Source: Marinobacterium rhizophilum DSM 18822
Lineage (GTDB): Bacteria > Pseudomonadota > Gammaproteobacteria > Pseudomonadales > Balneatricaceae
DNA length: 64,000 bases
Assembly: GCF_000378045.1 (NCBI RefSeq)
Contig: NZ_KB899098.1
Coordinates: forward strand, 62,001-126,000
Direction of reading: 5' to 3'
This document shows, in pieces, positions 13,480-23,122 of this stretch. Under the pieces are notes generated by a model. That model was not told the origin of the DNA. It ran no database searches and saw only the letters and a list, made by a program, of their open reading frames with translations. Position 1 is the stretch's first letter. Each line of letters starts with the position of its first letter. Position numbers and translations under genes: made by a program.

Positions 13480-13789
13480 ATTCAAGTGCATCTCCGGCCA
13501 GGAAGCCCTGGCCCTGATCGAACAAGGCGCAACCATCGCCGATATTCGCGACCCCGACAGCTTCGCCCAGAACCACATCACCAATGCCGTGCACCTGAAC
13601 AACGAAACGCTGCAGGACTTTATCCGCGACAGCGACATGGATCAGCCGCTGATTGTCTGCTGCTACCATGGTTTCAGCAGCCAGAACGCGGCGGCCCAGC
13701 TGGCTCACATGGGTTTTGATGCGGTCTACAGCCTCAATGGCGGCTTCGAAGCCTGGCAGGCAGAACATCCGGACAAGTGCAGCCGCTGA
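13472..13789 (+). CDS. glpE: Thiosulfate sulfurtransferase GlpE (single-domain rhodanese)
   Basis: This 105-residue single rhodanese domain starts at ATG 13472, inside the last codons of apaH. The active-site loop CCYHGFSS places the catalytic cysteine at residue 64, and [12 protein letters not shown] and GGFEAWQ are the other rhodanese signatures. GlpE transfers sulfane sulfur from thiosulfate to cyanide or thioredoxin in vitro; the physiological acceptor is unclear. It overlaps cca by one base (TGATG). The longer frame upstream of the chosen ATG is apaH antiframe sequence. Confidence 0.93.
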   Translation: MDEFKCISGQEALALIEQGATIADIRDPDSFAQNHITNAVHLNNETLQDFIRDSDMDQPLIVCCYHGFSSQNAAAQLAHMGFDAVYSLNGGFEAWQAEHPDKCSR

Positions 13790-14928
13790 TGCAGACCTAT
13801 CTGGTGGGCGGCGCGGTGCGGGACCGACTGCTCGGCTACCCCATCTACGACCGCGACTGGGTTGTCGTCGGCGCCAGCGCAGAAGAAATGATCGACCGGG
13901 GATACAAGCCCGTCGGCGCCGACTTTCCGGTGTTTATCCACCCCGACAGCGGCGAGGAATATGCCCTGGCCCGCACCGAGCGCAAAACCGGCCACGGTTA
14001 TGGCGGCTTCGTCTATTACGCCAGCCCGGATGTCACGCTGGAACAGGACCTGCTGCGCCGCGATCTCACCATCAATGCCATGGCAGAAGCGCCCGACGGC
14101 AGCCTGACCGATCCCTACGGCGGCCAGCAAGACCTGCAAAAGCGCATTCTGCGCCACGTATCGCCCGCCTTTGCCGAGGACCCGCTACGGGTGCTGCGGG
14201 TGGCACGCTTTGCGGCCCGTTACGCGGCGCTGGGCTTTCGCGTCGCCGATGAAACCCTGGCCCTGATGCGAAAGTTATCCACAGCCGGCGAACTGAGCTA
14301 CCTGAGTGCCGAGCGGGTCTGGCAGGAGTTTGAACGAGCCTTGGGCGAGCCGTCCCCCGGCGTGTTTATCGACGTATTGCAACGCTGTGGCGCGCTGGAG
14401 ATTCTTTTTAGCGAATTCGCAGCGCTGCAACGCAACCCGGCCTGGCCCGCCCTGGCAACCGGACTTGCGGAACTGCCAAAAACACAGGAGCGCTTTGCGG
14501 TACTGACCTGTGCTGCCCTGCTGATCGAAAACATCGCGGCGGATGACATACGCCCGCGCATCGAGGCACTCTGCCTGCGCCTCAAAGCGCCCCGCAGCTA
14601 CCGCGATCAGGCTTTGCTGGTGAGCAGTCAGCAGGCGGGCATGCTGCAGTTGCCCCAGGCCGATGGAGAGGCACGCCTGGCCGTCGCCAATGGGCTGGAC
14701 CTGTTACGCCGCCCCGAACGCATGCCCAGCCTCGCCCGCTGCTTCGACAACCTGGCCGCCTGGCTCAATGTCGATGGCCCGCCCGCGCTTGAGCGCCTGC
14801 AGGCACTGCACCGTGCCCTGACTGAAACAACACCTGCGCAACTGATGCAGCAGGGCTTCAAGGGCAAGGCACTGGGGGATGAACTCAAGCGACGCCAGCA
14901 GGCAGCCTGCGCCCGGCTCACGTTTTAG
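13789..14928 (+). CDS. cca: CCA-adding tRNA nucleotidyltransferase, lacking a recognisable HD motif
   Basis: The 379-residue protein adds or repairs the 3'-CCA of tRNAs. The nucleotidyltransferase head has [13 protein letters not shown], the catalytic [10 protein letters not shown] and [37 protein letters not shown] marks the neck. I chose the second methionine (MQTYLVGG), whose ATG overlaps the glpE TGA. E. coli Cca is about 412 residues with a C-terminal HD phosphohydrolase domain. Here the corresponding part (after about residue 215) is shorter and shows no H..HD motif, so the phosphatase and phosphodiesterase activities are probably missing. It is the last gene of the lptD operon. Confidence 0.94.
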   Translation: MQTYLVGGAVRDRLLGYPIYDRDWVVVGASAEEMIDRGYKPVGADFPVFIHPDSGEEYALARTERKTGHGYGGFVYYASPDVTLEQDLLRRDLTINAMAEAPDGSLTDPYGGQQDLQKRILRHVSPAFAEDPLRVLRVARFAARYAALGFRVADETLALMRKLSTAGELSYLSAERVWQEFERALGEPSPGVFIDVLQRCGALEILFSEFAALQRNPAWPALATGLAELPKTQERFAVLTCAALLIENIAADDIRPRIEALCLRLKAPRSYRDQALLVSSQQAGMLQLPQADGEARLAVANGLDLLRRPERMPSLARCFDNLAAWLNVDGPPALERLQALHRALTETTPAQLMQQGFKGKALGDELKRRQQAACARLTF

Positions 14929-14979
14929 CCGGCGCCGCCTGGATGCTCTGCGAATAGTTGGCGCGGCTTAGCCAGACTG

Positions 14980-15498
14980 TCAGGCGTGCGCCTGCGAAAA
15001 CAGGCGCCCGCGCCAGGTGAAATCCACCACCCAGAGTCGCTGTTTCTGCTTGTCATACTGCTGCCAGAGTGATGCGTAGGATTCACCTGTCACCGGATGC
15101 AGGCCCTGGGGGGCGATTTCGGCCAGGGGTTGCAGCACGAAAGCGTTGAACAGAATTTCCGCGCGCGGCAGCTCGACACCGTCGATCAGTCCACAGACGT
15201 CGTCATAGGTCAGGATGTCGATATCCAGTGTACGGCCGCTGAACTTGGGCCCCTGCCGGCAACGCCCATTGCGATCTTCAATGCCCTTGAGTTGCCGCGA
15301 CAGGTCGCCCACCGCCAGCGTTGTTTCGAACCCTGCAACCAGGTTATAGAAATGATCACCGGCAAAGCCGACCGCCTCGCTCTCGAACACCGAGGACAGC
15401 GTCAGCTCGCCAAACGCCTGGGCAAGGCCGTCCAGCCCGGCCGCAATATTACGTTCGCGCTCAATATTGCTGCCGATACTGACATAGACCCTAGTCAT
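14980..15498 (-). CDS. folK: 6-hydroxymethyl-7,8-dihydropterin pyrophosphokinase
   Basis: This 172-residue protein transfers pyrophosphate from ATP to the pterin alcohol in folate synthesis. VYVSIGSNIERERNIAAGL is the N-terminal pterin-binding motif; NRNGRCR-like (DRNGRCRQG), GRTLDIDILTYDD and LPRAEILFNAFVLQPLAEIAP complete the HPPK pattern. The ATG overlaps the folB stop (TAATG). It is convergent with cca. Confidence 0.94.
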   Translation of the reverse strand: MTRVYVSIGSNIERERNIAAGLDGLAQAFGELTLSSVFESEAVGFAGDHFYNLVAGFETTLAVGDLSRQLKGIEDRNGRCRQGPKFSGRTLDIDILTYDDVCGLIDGVELPRAEILFNAFVLQPLAEIAPQGLHPVTGESYASLWQQYDKQKQRLWVVDFTWRGRLFSQAHA

Positions 15499-15854
15499 TA
15501 GAACCTTTCCCCCCGCTCTATCTGCACGCCGACATCCCGTGCCCCGCGAATAGCACCGGGCTTGCCCAGACGCAAACGCAACCAGCGTACACCAAATTCC
15601 TGCATCACCAGCTGTGCAATCTCTTCGGCCATGGTTTCCACCAGCAGAAACTCGCTACCCTCGATGAAGGTAATCAGCCGCTTGGAAACCGACTTGTAGT
15701 TCAGGGTGTTCTCGATATCCTCGGTGGCGGCAGCCTCGCGAATATCAGTGCCCATCTCCAGGTCCAGACTGACCGCCTGGCGCACTTCGCGCTCCCAGTC
15801 GTAAATGCCGATGACGGTCTGCACCTGCAGCTCGCGTATATAGACTATATCCAC
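15498..15854 (-). CDS. folB: Dihydroneopterin aldolase
   Basis: This 118-residue enzyme makes 6-hydroxymethyl-dihydropterin, the substrate of the adjacent FolK. The pattern IYDWEREVRQ, NTLNYKSVSKRL, LVETMAEEIAQLV and RLRLGKPGAIRGARDVGV fits FolB, including the catalytic lysine in the GKP segment. I chose the GTG at 15854, giving MDIVYIREL; a TTG two codons upstream is an alternative. There is no strong Shine-Dalgarno for either. Confidence 0.92.
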   Translation of the reverse strand: MDIVYIRELQVQTVIGIYDWEREVRQAVSLDLEMGTDIREAAATEDIENTLNYKSVSKRLITFIEGSEFLLVETMAEEIAQLVMQEFGVRWLRLRLGKPGAIRGARDVGVQIERGERF

Positions 15855-16316
15855 GTTCAACCCAATAAATTACTGATTTAAATATGTTTTTTAGAACCCG
15901 TCACAGAGGGTCTCTAAGACTTTTTTCACCCAGGCCCAGTAGCTGTCGGTGACAGTCGCCGGCCCTTAAACCACAAGGCACTGGTGCGGACTCTCGCGAC
16001 AACAGTAAGGCAGTACATACTGACACCAACCAGGCCGCCTTTTCAGCCGACTATGTTACCACCGACCGACATCAATTGGCGTGTGGCCGAGCGACATTCG
16101 ATACGCAGAGCAGGCCACCAGCGGATCACTGGATGCAAGAAACATTAATGTGATAGATGCCTGCTACAGGGTGGATTAACGCACGCGGGGCCTGTTCTGC
16201 AGCCCCGACAGAGCCCAACAAACCCTTGATTTAAAAGGTTAACCGGGTCGTTTGTATCTTGATCAAATTGAGATTAGGGTATAGGTCTCGCCGTCGAACA
16301 ACCCGCGGACAGACGC
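15855..16316. other. 462-bp divergent intergenic region between folB and plsY
   Basis: No gene is visible on either strand. A small CTGTC-GGT-GACAG hairpin occurs near 15945. An imperfect sigma-70-like element upstream of plsY (TTGATC at 16259 and a TATA-containing stretch near 16280) could be its promoter, but the spacing is short. Both folB and plsY must be driven from here. Confidence 0.45.
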
Positions 16317-16907
16317 ATGCCGGGATCGGACACTCTCTTGCCCACGCTGATTGCAGCGTTTGCCTATCTGCTTGGCTCTGTGCCAACGGCGGTACTGGTG
16401 TGTCATGCCATGGGGCTCGAGGACCCGCGCCAGCTGGGCTCAGGCAATCCTGGCACGACCAACGTACTGCGCCAGGGCAATCGCACGGCCGCCATCCTGA
16501 CACTGCTGGGCGATGTCGCCAAGGGCGTGATTGCGGTCAGCCTGGCGCGGCACGCCGAACTCGGCACCGCCCAAACCGGCCTTTGCGCACTGGCCGTGTT
16601 GCTGGGGCACATATTCCCGCTGTTCGGCTATATGCGTGGCGGCAAGGGCGTCGCCACCACCTTTGGCCTGTGCCTTGCCCTCAGCCCGCCACTGGGGCTG
16701 CTGGCCCTGGGCATCTGGCTGGTGCTGGCGGCCATTGGCAAAACCGCGTCGCTGGCCTCCGTGGGCACTGCGCTAGTAACGCCATTGGCGACCTACATAC
16801 TGCTGCCGGAGCACCTCGGCGCCATCGCCCTGATTTGCCTGCTGCTGATCGTGCGCCACCGCGACAATATCAGGCGCCTGCTCAAGGGTACTGAACACCG
16901 CTTGTAA
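16317..16907 (+). CDS. plsY: Glycerol-3-phosphate acyltransferase PlsY
   Basis: This 196-residue inner-membrane enzyme with about five transmembrane segments uses acyl-phosphate to acylate glycerol 3-phosphate, the first step of phospholipid synthesis. LLGSVPTAVLVC precedes the G3P-binding loop GSGNPGTTNVLR, GDVAKGVIAV is the second loop, and GHIFPLFGYMRGGKGVATTFG contains the third motif. The usual GSGNxGATN signature reads GSGNPGTTN here. It converges on tsaD with only 22 bp between the stops. Confidence 0.95.
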   Translation: MPGSDTLLPTLIAAFAYLLGSVPTAVLVCHAMGLEDPRQLGSGNPGTTNVLRQGNRTAAILTLLGDVAKGVIAVSLARHAELGTAQTGLCALAVLLGHIFPLFGYMRGGKGVATTFGLCLALSPPLGLLALGIWLVLAAIGKTASLASVGTALVTPLATYILLPEHLGAIALICLLLIVRHRDNIRRLLKGTEHRL

Positions 16908-16929
16908 CGCTTGCCAATACAATGGCGGC

Positions 16930-17958
16930 TCAAATTGCCGGCAGCGTATCCATGGACCAGCGCGGAAAAACACTGATACTCAGATCATTCGACTGGCCGG
17001 CCAGCAGCCGCTGGCAGCCTGCATAGGCAATCATGGCGCCATTATCGGTGCAAAAACGGGGGCGGGCATAAAACAGCGACGCGTGCTGCCGGCGCACCAC
17101 CTCATCAAGCTTTTCGCGCAGACGGGCATTGGCGCTCACTCCGCCAGCAATCACCAGCTGGCGCAGGCCGGTCTGCTGCAGGGCGCGCTTGCACTTGATC
17201 GCCAGGGTATCCACCACCGCCTCTTCAAAGGCGACAGCAATATCGGCCTTGCTCTGTGCATCCAGCTGGCCGTCGGCATCGCGCAACTGGTTGGCGGTGT
17301 TCAGCGTGAATGTCTTGAGACCCGAGAAACTGAAATCAAGCCCCGGCCTGTCGGTCATCGGCCGGGGGAAGCGGAACCGGCTGGCATCGCCATGACGGGC
17401 CAGTTTGGCGATTTCCGGCCCGCCCGGATAGTCCAGCCCCAGCATCTTGCCGGCCTTGTCAAAGGCTTCGCCGGCCGCATCGTCCAGGGACTCGCCCAGC
17501 AGTTCGTAGCGACCAATACCGTCGACGCGCACCAGCTGGGTATGCCCGCCGGATACGAGCAGCGCGACAAAGGGAAATTCAGGCGGCGAATCCTCCAGCA
17601 TCGGTGCCAGCAGGTGCCCCTCCATGTGATGCACACCCACCGCAGGAATACCGAGCCCAAGGGCCATGGCCCGGGCAGTCGAGGCCCCCACGATCAACGC
17701 ACCGATCAGGCCGGGACCTGCAGTGTAGGCAATGGCATCCAGCTCGGACTTGTCCAGCCGCGCCTGGGCCAGGGTTTCGCGCACCAGCGGCAGCAACTTG
17801 CGCACATGATCGCGGGACGCCAGCTCCGGCACCACGCCACCGTATTCGGCATGCATGGCAATCTGGCTGTAGAGAGCATCGCCCAGCAAGCCGTGCTCGC
17901 TGTCGTAAATCGCGACGCCGGTTTCGTCGCAGGATGTTTCGATTCCCAGTACTCGCAT
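16930..17958 (-). CDS. tsaD: tRNA N6-threonylcarbamoyladenosine synthase subunit TsaD
   Basis: The 342-residue protein transfers the threonylcarbamoyl group to A37 of ANN-decoding tRNAs in complex with TsaB/TsaE. I took the start at [14 protein letters not shown]; five upstream in-frame codons are not conserved. Metal-binding histidines are in [37 protein letters not shown] and [13 protein letters not shown] are ASKHA-type signatures. It is divergent from rpsU across about 250 bp, the standard gammaproteobacterial arrangement. Confidence 0.97.
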   Translation of the reverse strand: MRVLGIETSCDETGVAIYDSEHGLLGDALYSQIAMHAEYGGVVPELASRDHVRKLLPLVRETLAQARLDKSELDAIAYTAGPGLIGALIVGASTARAMALGLGIPAVGVHHMEGHLLAPMLEDSPPEFPFVALLVSGGHTQLVRVDGIGRYELLGESLDDAAGEAFDKAGKMLGLDYPGGPEIAKLARHGDASRFRFPRPMTDRPGLDFSFSGLKTFTLNTANQLRDADGQLDAQSKADIAVAFEEAVVDTLAIKCKRALQQTGLRQLVIAGGVSANARLREKLDEVVRRQHASLFYARPRFCTDNGAMIAYAGCQRLLAGQSNDLSISVFPRWSMDTLPAI

Positions 17959-18063
17959 CAGTATCGTCGCCAACCGCTGTAAATGATTCGCCAGGCAGAC
18001 CTGTCACCCAGGCCACAAAGGGCGCATTATCGCGCAAAAATGGTTCAATATCACCGCCTGCAC

Positions 18064-18092
18064 TTTACAGCCAGACCCCTGCGATATAAAAT
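18064..18092 (+). promoter_or_regulatory. Sigma-70 promoter for the rpsU-yqeY-dnaG operon
   Basis: TTTACA (18064-18069), a 17-bp spacer and TAAAAT (18087-18092) form a near-consensus vegetative promoter, about 120 bp upstream of the rpsU ATG. It implies a leader of about 110 nt that contains the hairpin at 18125-18143. Confidence 0.65.
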
Positions 18093-18124
18093 TTTGCGCC
18101 TTCATCGAAGTAGTAAGAGCTGCG

Positions 18125-18143
18125 ACCTCCTCTTGAGGGAGGT
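18125..18143 (+). promoter_or_regulatory. GC-rich hairpin in the rpsU leader
   Basis: ACCTCCT-CTTGA-GGGAGGT forms a 6-bp stem closed by a T-G wobble, 67 bp before the rpsU start. No U-tract follows, so it is not an intrinsic terminator for the plus strand. Because its 3' arm contains GGAGG, it may be a leader structure that sequesters a Shine-Dalgarno-like sequence; the function is unproven. Confidence 0.4.
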
Positions 18144-18210
18144 TTACGGTCTGGATGAAGACATTGATAAAGCCTCATGTAATTGACACTAACAGCAAGG
18201 TCCAAGATAG

Positions 18211-18426
18211 ATGCCTAGCGTAAAAGTTAAAGAAAACGAGCCGTTTGACGTAGCCCTGCGTCGTTTCAAGCGTTCCTGCGAAAAAGCCGGTGTTCTGGCT
18301 GAAGTACGTCGTCGCGAGTTCTACGAAAAGCCAACATCTGTTCGCAAGCGCAAAGCTGCTGCAGCCGTTAAACGTCACATGAAAAAGGTTTCCCGCGAGC
18401 AGTCTCGCCGCGTACGCCTTTACTGA
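18211..18426 (+). CDS. rpsU: 30S ribosomal protein S21
   Basis: This 71-residue basic protein is full length and unmistakable: [20 protein letters not shown], then [20 protein letters not shown] and a Lys/Arg-rich tail. S21 binds the 30S platform near the anti-Shine-Dalgarno. It is the first gene of the classical macromolecular-synthesis operon, here rpsU-yqeY-dnaG-rpoD. Confidence 0.99.
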   Translation: MPSVKVKENEPFDVALRRFKRSCEKAGVLAEVRRREFYEKPTSVRKRKAAAAVKRHMKKVSREQSRRVRLY

Positions 18427-18457
18427 TCGACTCGAGTTGAACGTATGTTCAGTCGAT
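18426..18457 (+). promoter_or_regulatory. Stem-loop just after rpsU
   Basis: ATCGACT (18426-18432) pairs with AGTCGAT (18451-18457), and an inner TGAAC/GTTCA stem closes a 4-nt loop; the two arms share position 18451, so the base pairing is imperfect. It begins at the rpsU stop and has no U-tract. In E. coli an attenuating terminator lies after rpsU; this hairpin may do the same job or protect the rpsU message 3' end, which is inference. Confidence 0.4.
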
Positions 18458-18495
18458 TCCATCAACTAGCAACCACTTTCTAAAAGGGTGTTTTG

Positions 18496-18945
18496 ATGTC
18501 TGAACTCAAGCAGCAAATCAGTACCGAGATGAAAGCAGCCATGCGCGCCAAAGACAAGGCACGTTTGGGGGCTATCCGTCTGATCATGTCTGAGATCAAG
18601 CGCATCGAAGTTGATGAACGCATCGAACTGGATGATACCCGCGTGCTGGCCGTGCTCGACAAGATGCAAAAGCAGCGCCGCGATTCAATCTCGCAGTTTG
18701 ACACAGCGGGTCGCCAGGATTTGGCTGACCTAGAGCGCCAGGAGCTGGAGGTGATTAAAACTTTCCTGCCGCAACCGCTGACAGAACAGGAGCTGGCCGA
18801 CCTGATTGCCCAGGCCATTAGTACTACCGCGGCCCAGTCCATGCAGGACATGGGCAAGGTCATGGCGATTATCAAGCCACAAATTCAGGGACGCGCCGAT
18901 GCAGGTGCAGTATCCAAGCTCGTAAAAGACCAGCTGGCCGGTTAA
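18496..18945 (+). CDS. GatB/YqeY domain-containing protein
   Basis: This 149-residue helical protein is of the YqeY family (MSELKQQISTEMKAAMRAKD, RLGAIRLIMSEIKRIEVDE, LERQELEVIKTFLPQPLTEQ, GKVMAIIKPQIQGRAD). The domain resembles the tRNA-binding tail of GatB, but the free-standing protein has no established function. The ATG at 18496 is preceded by an AAGGGTG stretch. It sits between rpsU and dnaG, as in pseudomonads. Confidence 0.93.
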   Translation: MSELKQQISTEMKAAMRAKDKARLGAIRLIMSEIKRIEVDERIELDDTRVLAVLDKMQKQRRDSISQFDTAGRQDLADLERQELEVIKTFLPQPLTEQELADLIAQAISTTAAQSMQDMGKVMAIIKPQIQGRADAGAVSKLVKDQLAG

Positions 18946-18977
18946 ACTCCCGCTGAATCTTTCTCAGCAGGTCCGCA

Positions 18978-20843
18978 ATGGCAGGTCGTATCCCGCAATA
19001 TTTTATCGACGACCTTCTGGCCCGCGTCAATATCATTGACGTCGTCGACGGCCGCGTCGAGCGACTCAAGCGCACCGGCAAGAACTACTCCGGGCTCTGC
19101 CCGTTCCACAAGGAAAAATCCCCGTCCTTCAGCGTCAGCCCCGAAAAGCAGTTCTACTACTGTTTTGGCTGTGGCGCCGGCGGCAATGCCATCGGCTTCC
19201 TGATGGAATACGATCGCCTCGATTTTCCCGTCGCAGTGGAAGAACTCGCCCGCCTCGTCGGCATGGAAGTGCCACGCGAAAACAACAGCCCGCAGCAGGC
19301 CCAGCGCGAAAAGCAGCTCAAGGATCTGTATGGCATTCTGGATGAAGCCGCGCGCTTCTATCAGCAGCAACTGACACAGCACCCCCAGCGCGACACCGCC
19401 ATAAACTACCTCAAGGGGCGCGGTCTCAGCGGCCAGGCTGCGAAGGCCTTTGGCATCGGCTATGCGCCGCCCGGCTGGGACAACCTGCTGCAGGCACTGG
19501 GTGCAGACAAGCAGCGCACCGACGCGCTGGAACAGGCGGGCATGCTGATCCACAACGAAGAGCGCAACAGCCATTACGACCGATTTCGCGAGCGCATCAT
19601 GTTCCCGATCCGGGACATGCGCGGGCGTGTCATCGCCTTCGGCGGCCGGGTACTGGGGGATGAAAAGCCCAAATACCTTAACTCCCCCGAGACTGAGACC
19701 TTCCACAAGGGCCGCGAACTCTATGGCCTGTACGAAGCACGCCAGACCAACGCCCAGCTGAAGCGCCTGCTGATTGTGGAAGGCTATATGGATGTCGTTG
19801 GCCTGGCCCAGCACGGCATTCATTATGCTGTTGCAACGCTCGGCACCGCCACCAGCGCCCAGCACCTGGAGCGTCTGTTCAAGGTGGTACCGGAAGTCGT
19901 GTTCTGTTTCGATGGCGACGAGGCGGGCCGCAAGGCCGCCGGCCGGGCACTGGAAACCACCCTGCCGGTCATTCGTGACGGCCAGGAAGCCCGCTTCCTG
20001 TTCCTGCCCGAAGGCGAAGACCCCGACAGCCTGGTACGCACCGAAGGACGCGATGCCTTCCAGATCCGCATCGACCAGTCCCTGCCGCTGTCGGAGTACT
20101 TTTTCCGCTCCCAGACCGAACAGGCCGACCTCGAGAGCATGGACGGCCGCGCCCGCTTCAGCACCCGCGCCCTGCCGCTGATCCGCGCCATGCAGCCGAG
20201 CCTGTTGCAGCAAATGATGCTCGAGCGCATCTGCGAGATCACCGGCCTGTCACTGGAGCAGATAAACAGTGTGATCAACCTGCACCAGGCCACCACGGAT
20301 GCCGCAGTACCGGAACAGCCACTGCCGCCGGTACAGCAGGCTCCCCAGGGCACCCGCTCGGCCGGGCCGCACTCGGGCCGAGATGCCGAGCTACCGGCCC
20401 GCAGACCGCGACCGCGCAGCCAGACGGGCAACCTCGACCTGTGCGACAAGGCCATTTCATGCCTGCTGCACTTCCCCCAGCTGGCCGCCAGCATTGCACC
20501 CGCCAGCGAGCTGCAGGGCATGGCCGAACGCAACGCCGACATGCTGATTGCCCTGGTGGATTACCTGCAAACCACACCCAATGCATCCCTCGGCACCCTG
20601 GTGATCGACTGGCAGGAAGATCCGCAGCGCTCAGCCTGGCTGATGATGCTGAACGAAATCGCCCACAACACCCCACTGACGGACGGTGCCGAACGCGAAC
20701 TGCAGGATGCTATTAAACGCCTGCTGCGCGAACGCCGCCCGGAAATGGAACTGGATGCACTGCTGAAAAAGAACCGCCAATCCCCCCTGACGCAGGACGA
20801 AAAACAGCGCCTCACACAGCTCCTGGCCAGCCGGCAAAATTAA
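18978..20843 (+). CDS. dnaG: DNA primase
   Basis: The 621-residue primase synthesises RNA primers at the replication fork. Domains run in the usual order. First is an N-terminal CHC2 zinc finger (about residues 35-65, CPFHKEK...YYCFGCGAGG). Then comes the primase core with a TOPRIM fold (VEGYMDVVGLAQHG and FDGDEAGRKAAGRALE, about 263-325). A C-terminal helical DnaB-binding domain (about 475-621) follows a proline-rich linker. Length is close to other gammaproteobacterial primases. It is flanked by yqeY and rpoD in the macromolecular-synthesis operon. Confidence 0.98.
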   Translation: MAGRIPQYFIDDLLARVNIIDVVDGRVERLKRTGKNYSGLCPFHKEKSPSFSVSPEKQFYYCFGCGAGGNAIGFLMEYDRLDFPVAVEELARLVGMEVPRENNSPQQAQREKQLKDLYGILDEAARFYQQQLTQHPQRDTAINYLKGRGLSGQAAKAFGIGYAPPGWDNLLQALGADKQRTDALEQAGMLIHNEERNSHYDRFRERIMFPIRDMRGRVIAFGGRVLGDEKPKYLNSPETETFHKGRELYGLYEARQTNAQLKRLLIVEGYMDVVGLAQHGIHYAVATLGTATSAQHLERLFKVVPEVVFCFDGDEAGRKAAGRALETTLPVIRDGQEARFLFLPEGEDPDSLVRTEGRDAFQIRIDQSLPLSEYFFRSQTEQADLESMDGRARFSTRALPLIRAMQPSLLQQMMLERICEITGLSLEQINSVINLHQATTDAAVPEQPLPPVQQAPQGTRSAGPHSGRDAELPARRPRPRSQTGNLDLCDKAISCLLHFPQLAASIAPASELQGMAERNADMLIALVDYLQTTPNASLGTLVIDWQEDPQRSAWLMMLNEIAHNTPLTDGAERELQDAIKRLLRERRPEMELDALLKKNRQSPLTQDEKQRLTQLLASRQN

Positions 20844-20945
20844 TCTTCGCCGCCATGCAACTACTCCGGCGGGAATCTGGTCTATTTTTAATGGGTGCGG
20901 GGCCGGGAAAACCGGCGCCAACTGGATTTAAGCCATCTTCGAATG

Positions 20946-20951
20946 TATAAT
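20946..20951 (+). promoter_or_regulatory. Candidate -10 box of an internal rpoD promoter
   Basis: A perfect TATAAT lies 50 bp upstream of the rpoD ATG in the 158-bp dnaG-rpoD gap. The matching -35 is poor (TGGATT at 17-bp spacing). rpoD is known to have its own promoters in several gammaproteobacteria, so a weak or alternative-sigma promoter is plausible. Confidence 0.4.
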
Positions 20952-21001
20952 ATCGCGCTCACTTTTACGTCACCTATCTTTCATCTTCTCGTAGGGCCTC
21001 T

Positions 21002-22843
21002 ATGACAGATACCTCTCAGCAGCAATCTCGTCTCAAGGAACTGATCGCCCGAGGCAAGGAACAGGGTTACCTGACCTATTCCGAGGTAAACGATCATCTG
21101 CCAGAAGATATCGCGGATCCGGATCAGGTCGAAGATATCATCCGCATGATCAACGAACTGGGCATCTCGGTCACCGAGGAAGCGCCGGATGCGGAAACCC
21201 TTCTCATGACCGAAGGCGACTCGGCCGAAGAAGCTGACGAGGATGCGGTTGCCGCACTTGCAGCGGTCGACTCCGACGCCGGACGCACCACCGACCCGGT
21301 GCGCATGTACATGCGCGAAATGGGTACAGTCGAACTGCTGACCCGCGAAGGCGAGATTCTCATCGCCAAGCGCATCGAAGAAGGCATTCGTGAAGTCATG
21401 TCGGCACTGGCCTGCTTCCCGGGTTCTGTCGAAACTCTGCTGGGTGCCTATGAGGTTACCCTGCAGGAAGAAGGTCGCCTGAGCGATATCTTCAGCGGCT
21501 ACATCGATCCGGACGAAAGCAACTTCGTACTCGAAGTGCCGGAGACCGAAGAGATCGACGAAGACGACGACACCGACGATGACGACGATGACGATGACGA
21601 CAGCGATGACGACACCGAGGAAAAGGACCGCGGTCCCGATCCCGAAGAGGCCCGTCAGCGCTTCGCCAACCTGCTGGACAAGCTTGAAGCCGTAAACCTC
21701 GCCCTGGTCGACGGCGACCGCAACGCGCCCGCCGCACAGGAAGCTCTGGCAACCCTGGGTGAAGCCTTCTCGCCGATCAAGCTGTCACCGCGCTATTACG
21801 AGCTGCTGGTCACCCGTGTACGTGCCTGTGTTGCCCGTATTCGCGAGCAGGAAAGATCCATCATGCGCATCTGCACCCAGCGTGCACAGATGCCGCGCCG
21901 CGACTTTATCAAGGCATTCCCGGGCAACGAATCCAACACCCAGTGGTTTGAAGAAATCATTGCCAAGGGCCCGGCCTACGCCGGCGCCATGCAGCGCAAC
22001 CTGGTGGATTTGAAACGGGCCCAGAAAAAGCTGATCCAGATCCAGGAAGAGGCCCGGATTGACCTCGCCGAAATCAAGGAAATCAATCGTCGCATGTCGA
22101 TTGGTGAAGCCCGCGCTCGCCGTGCCAAGAAGGAAATGGTCGAGGCCAACCTGCGTCTGGTTATTTCCATCGCCAAGAAATACACCAACCGGGGTCTGCA
22201 GTTCCTGGATCTTATCCAGGAAGGCAATATCGGCCTGATGAAGGCGGTGGACAAGTTCGAATACCGTCGGGGTTACAAGTTCTCGACATACGCGACCTGG
22301 TGGATTCGCCAGGCGATTACGCGCTCCATTGCCGACCAGGCTCGCACCATCCGTATTCCGGTGCACATGATTGAGACCATTAACAAGCTCAATCGCATTT
22401 CCCGCCAGATGCTGCAGGAAATGGGCCGTGAAGCAACGCCGGAAGAACTGGCCGAGCGCATGGACATGCCGGAAGACAAGATCCGCAAGGTGCTGAAGAT
22501 CGCCAAAGAGCCGATCTCCATGGAAACGCCGATCGGCGACGATGAAGACTCCAGCCTTGGCGACTTTATCGAAGACATCACACTGTCTTCCCCGGTGGAT
22601 TCCGCTACCGGCGAAGGTCTGCGTGAAGCGACCCGCGAAGTTCTGGCCGGCCTGACCGCCCGCGAAGCCAAGGTGCTGCGCATGCGTTTCGGTATCGACA
22701 TGAACACCGACCACACGCTGGAAGAAGTCGGCAAGCAGTTCGATGTCACCCGCGAGCGTATTCGCCAGATCGAAGCCAAGGCGTTGCGCAAACTGCGCCA
22801 CCCGAGCCGCTCCGATCACCTGCGCAGCTTCCTCGACGAGTAA
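21002..22843 (+). CDS. rpoD: RNA polymerase primary sigma factor (sigma-70)
   Basis: The 613-residue protein has region 1.1 (about 1-80) and region 1.2 ([19 protein letters not shown]). A non-conserved region follows with an extraordinarily acidic run at about residues 183-212, mostly Asp. Regions 2-3 ([37 protein letters not shown]) and region 4 with the helix-turn-helix ([17 protein letters not shown]) complete it. It directs transcription of housekeeping genes. Length matches E. coli sigma-70. A strong terminator follows. Confidence 0.99.
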   Translation: MTDTSQQQSRLKELIARGKEQGYLTYSEVNDHLPEDIADPDQVEDIIRMINELGISVTEEAPDAETLLMTEGDSAEEADEDAVAALAAVDSDAGRTTDPVRMYMREMGTVELLTREGEILIAKRIEEGIREVMSALACFPGSVETLLGAYEVTLQEEGRLSDIFSGYIDPDESNFVLEVPETEEIDEDDDTDDDDDDDDDSDDDTEEKDRGPDPEEARQRFANLLDKLEAVNLALVDGDRNAPAAQEALATLGEAFSPIKLSPRYYELLVTRVRACVARIREQERSIMRICTQRAQMPRRDFIKAFPGNESNTQWFEEIIAKGPAYAGAMQRNLVDLKRAQKKLIQIQEEARIDLAEIKEINRRMSIGEARARRAKKEMVEANLRLVISIAKKYTNRGLQFLDLIQEGNIGLMKAVDKFEYRRGYKFSTYATWWIRQAITRSIADQARTIRIPVHMIETINKLNRISRQMLQEMGREATPEELAERMDMPEDKIRKVLKIAKEPISMETPIGDDEDSSLGDFIEDITLSSPVDSATGEGLREATREVLAGLTAREAKVLRMRFGIDMNTDHTLEEVGKQFDVTRERIRQIEAKALRKLRHPSRSDHLRSFLDE

Positions 22844-22870
22844 CGCTGTGCCGGCGTTACCGCTCTGCAG

Positions 22871-22900
22871 AAACCGCAGCCCACGGGCTGCGGTTTTTTA
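22871..22900 (+). terminator. Rho-independent terminator after rpoD
   Basis: CCGCAGCC (from 22874) pairs with GGCTGCGG (to 22893) around a 4-nt loop, preceded by AAA and followed by six T residues (22894-22899). It begins about 30 bp past the rpoD stop and closes the macromolecular-synthesis operon. Confidence 0.93.
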
Positions 22901-23002
22901 TTGCCGGCCAGTACTTATCTTCGCGCCCAGTGCCTAAACGCGCAAAAACTGCTTTCTTAGGCTCCCTCAACCCATAAAAACCAGAGGAATTTCAAACGGC
23001 TA

Positions 23003-23031
23003 TTGGCTCCGTCTACAGCAGCCGTTATAAT
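23003..23031 (+). promoter_or_regulatory. Promoter of the tRNA-Ile2 gene
   Basis: TTGGCT (23003-23008), a 17-bp spacer and a perfect TATAAT (23026-23031) stand 15 bp before the first tRNA base. The GC-rich discriminator CGCCCTCG is typical of stringently controlled stable-RNA promoters. Confidence 0.75.
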
Positions 23032-23045
23032 TCGCCCTCGTTGAC

Positions 23046-23122
23046 GGGCCCATAGCTCAGTTGGTTAGAGCAATCGACTCATAATCGATTGGTCGCAGGT
23101 TCAAGTCCTGCTGGGCCCACCA
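23046..23122 (+). tRNA. tRNA with CAU anticodon, Ile2 (lysidine) type
   Basis: The 77-nt gene folds as a full cloverleaf: acceptor GGGCCCA/TGGGCCC, anticodon stem ATCGA/TCGAT with loop CTCATAA (anticodon CAT at 23080-23082), T stem GCAGG/CCTGC, encoded CCA at 23120-23122. The anticodon arm and variable loop (CGACTCATAATCG, TTGGTCGC) match E. coli ileX rather than elongator tRNA-Met. ileX also lies just downstream of rpoD in E. coli. The C34 would be modified to lysidine by TilS to read AUA. Call as Ile2 is by similarity; anticodon alone cannot separate it from Met. Confidence 0.88.

Noticed and set aside
18942-20213. 423-codon minus-strand ORF opposite dnaG
   Set aside because: It is an antisense shadow of the conserved primase gene, a common artefact in GC-rich DNA, with no recognisable domain.
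23046-23122. Elongator tRNA-Met
   Set aside because: The anticodon is CAU, but the anticodon arm and variable loop match tRNA-Ile2 (ileX), and the position after rpoD is that of ileX.
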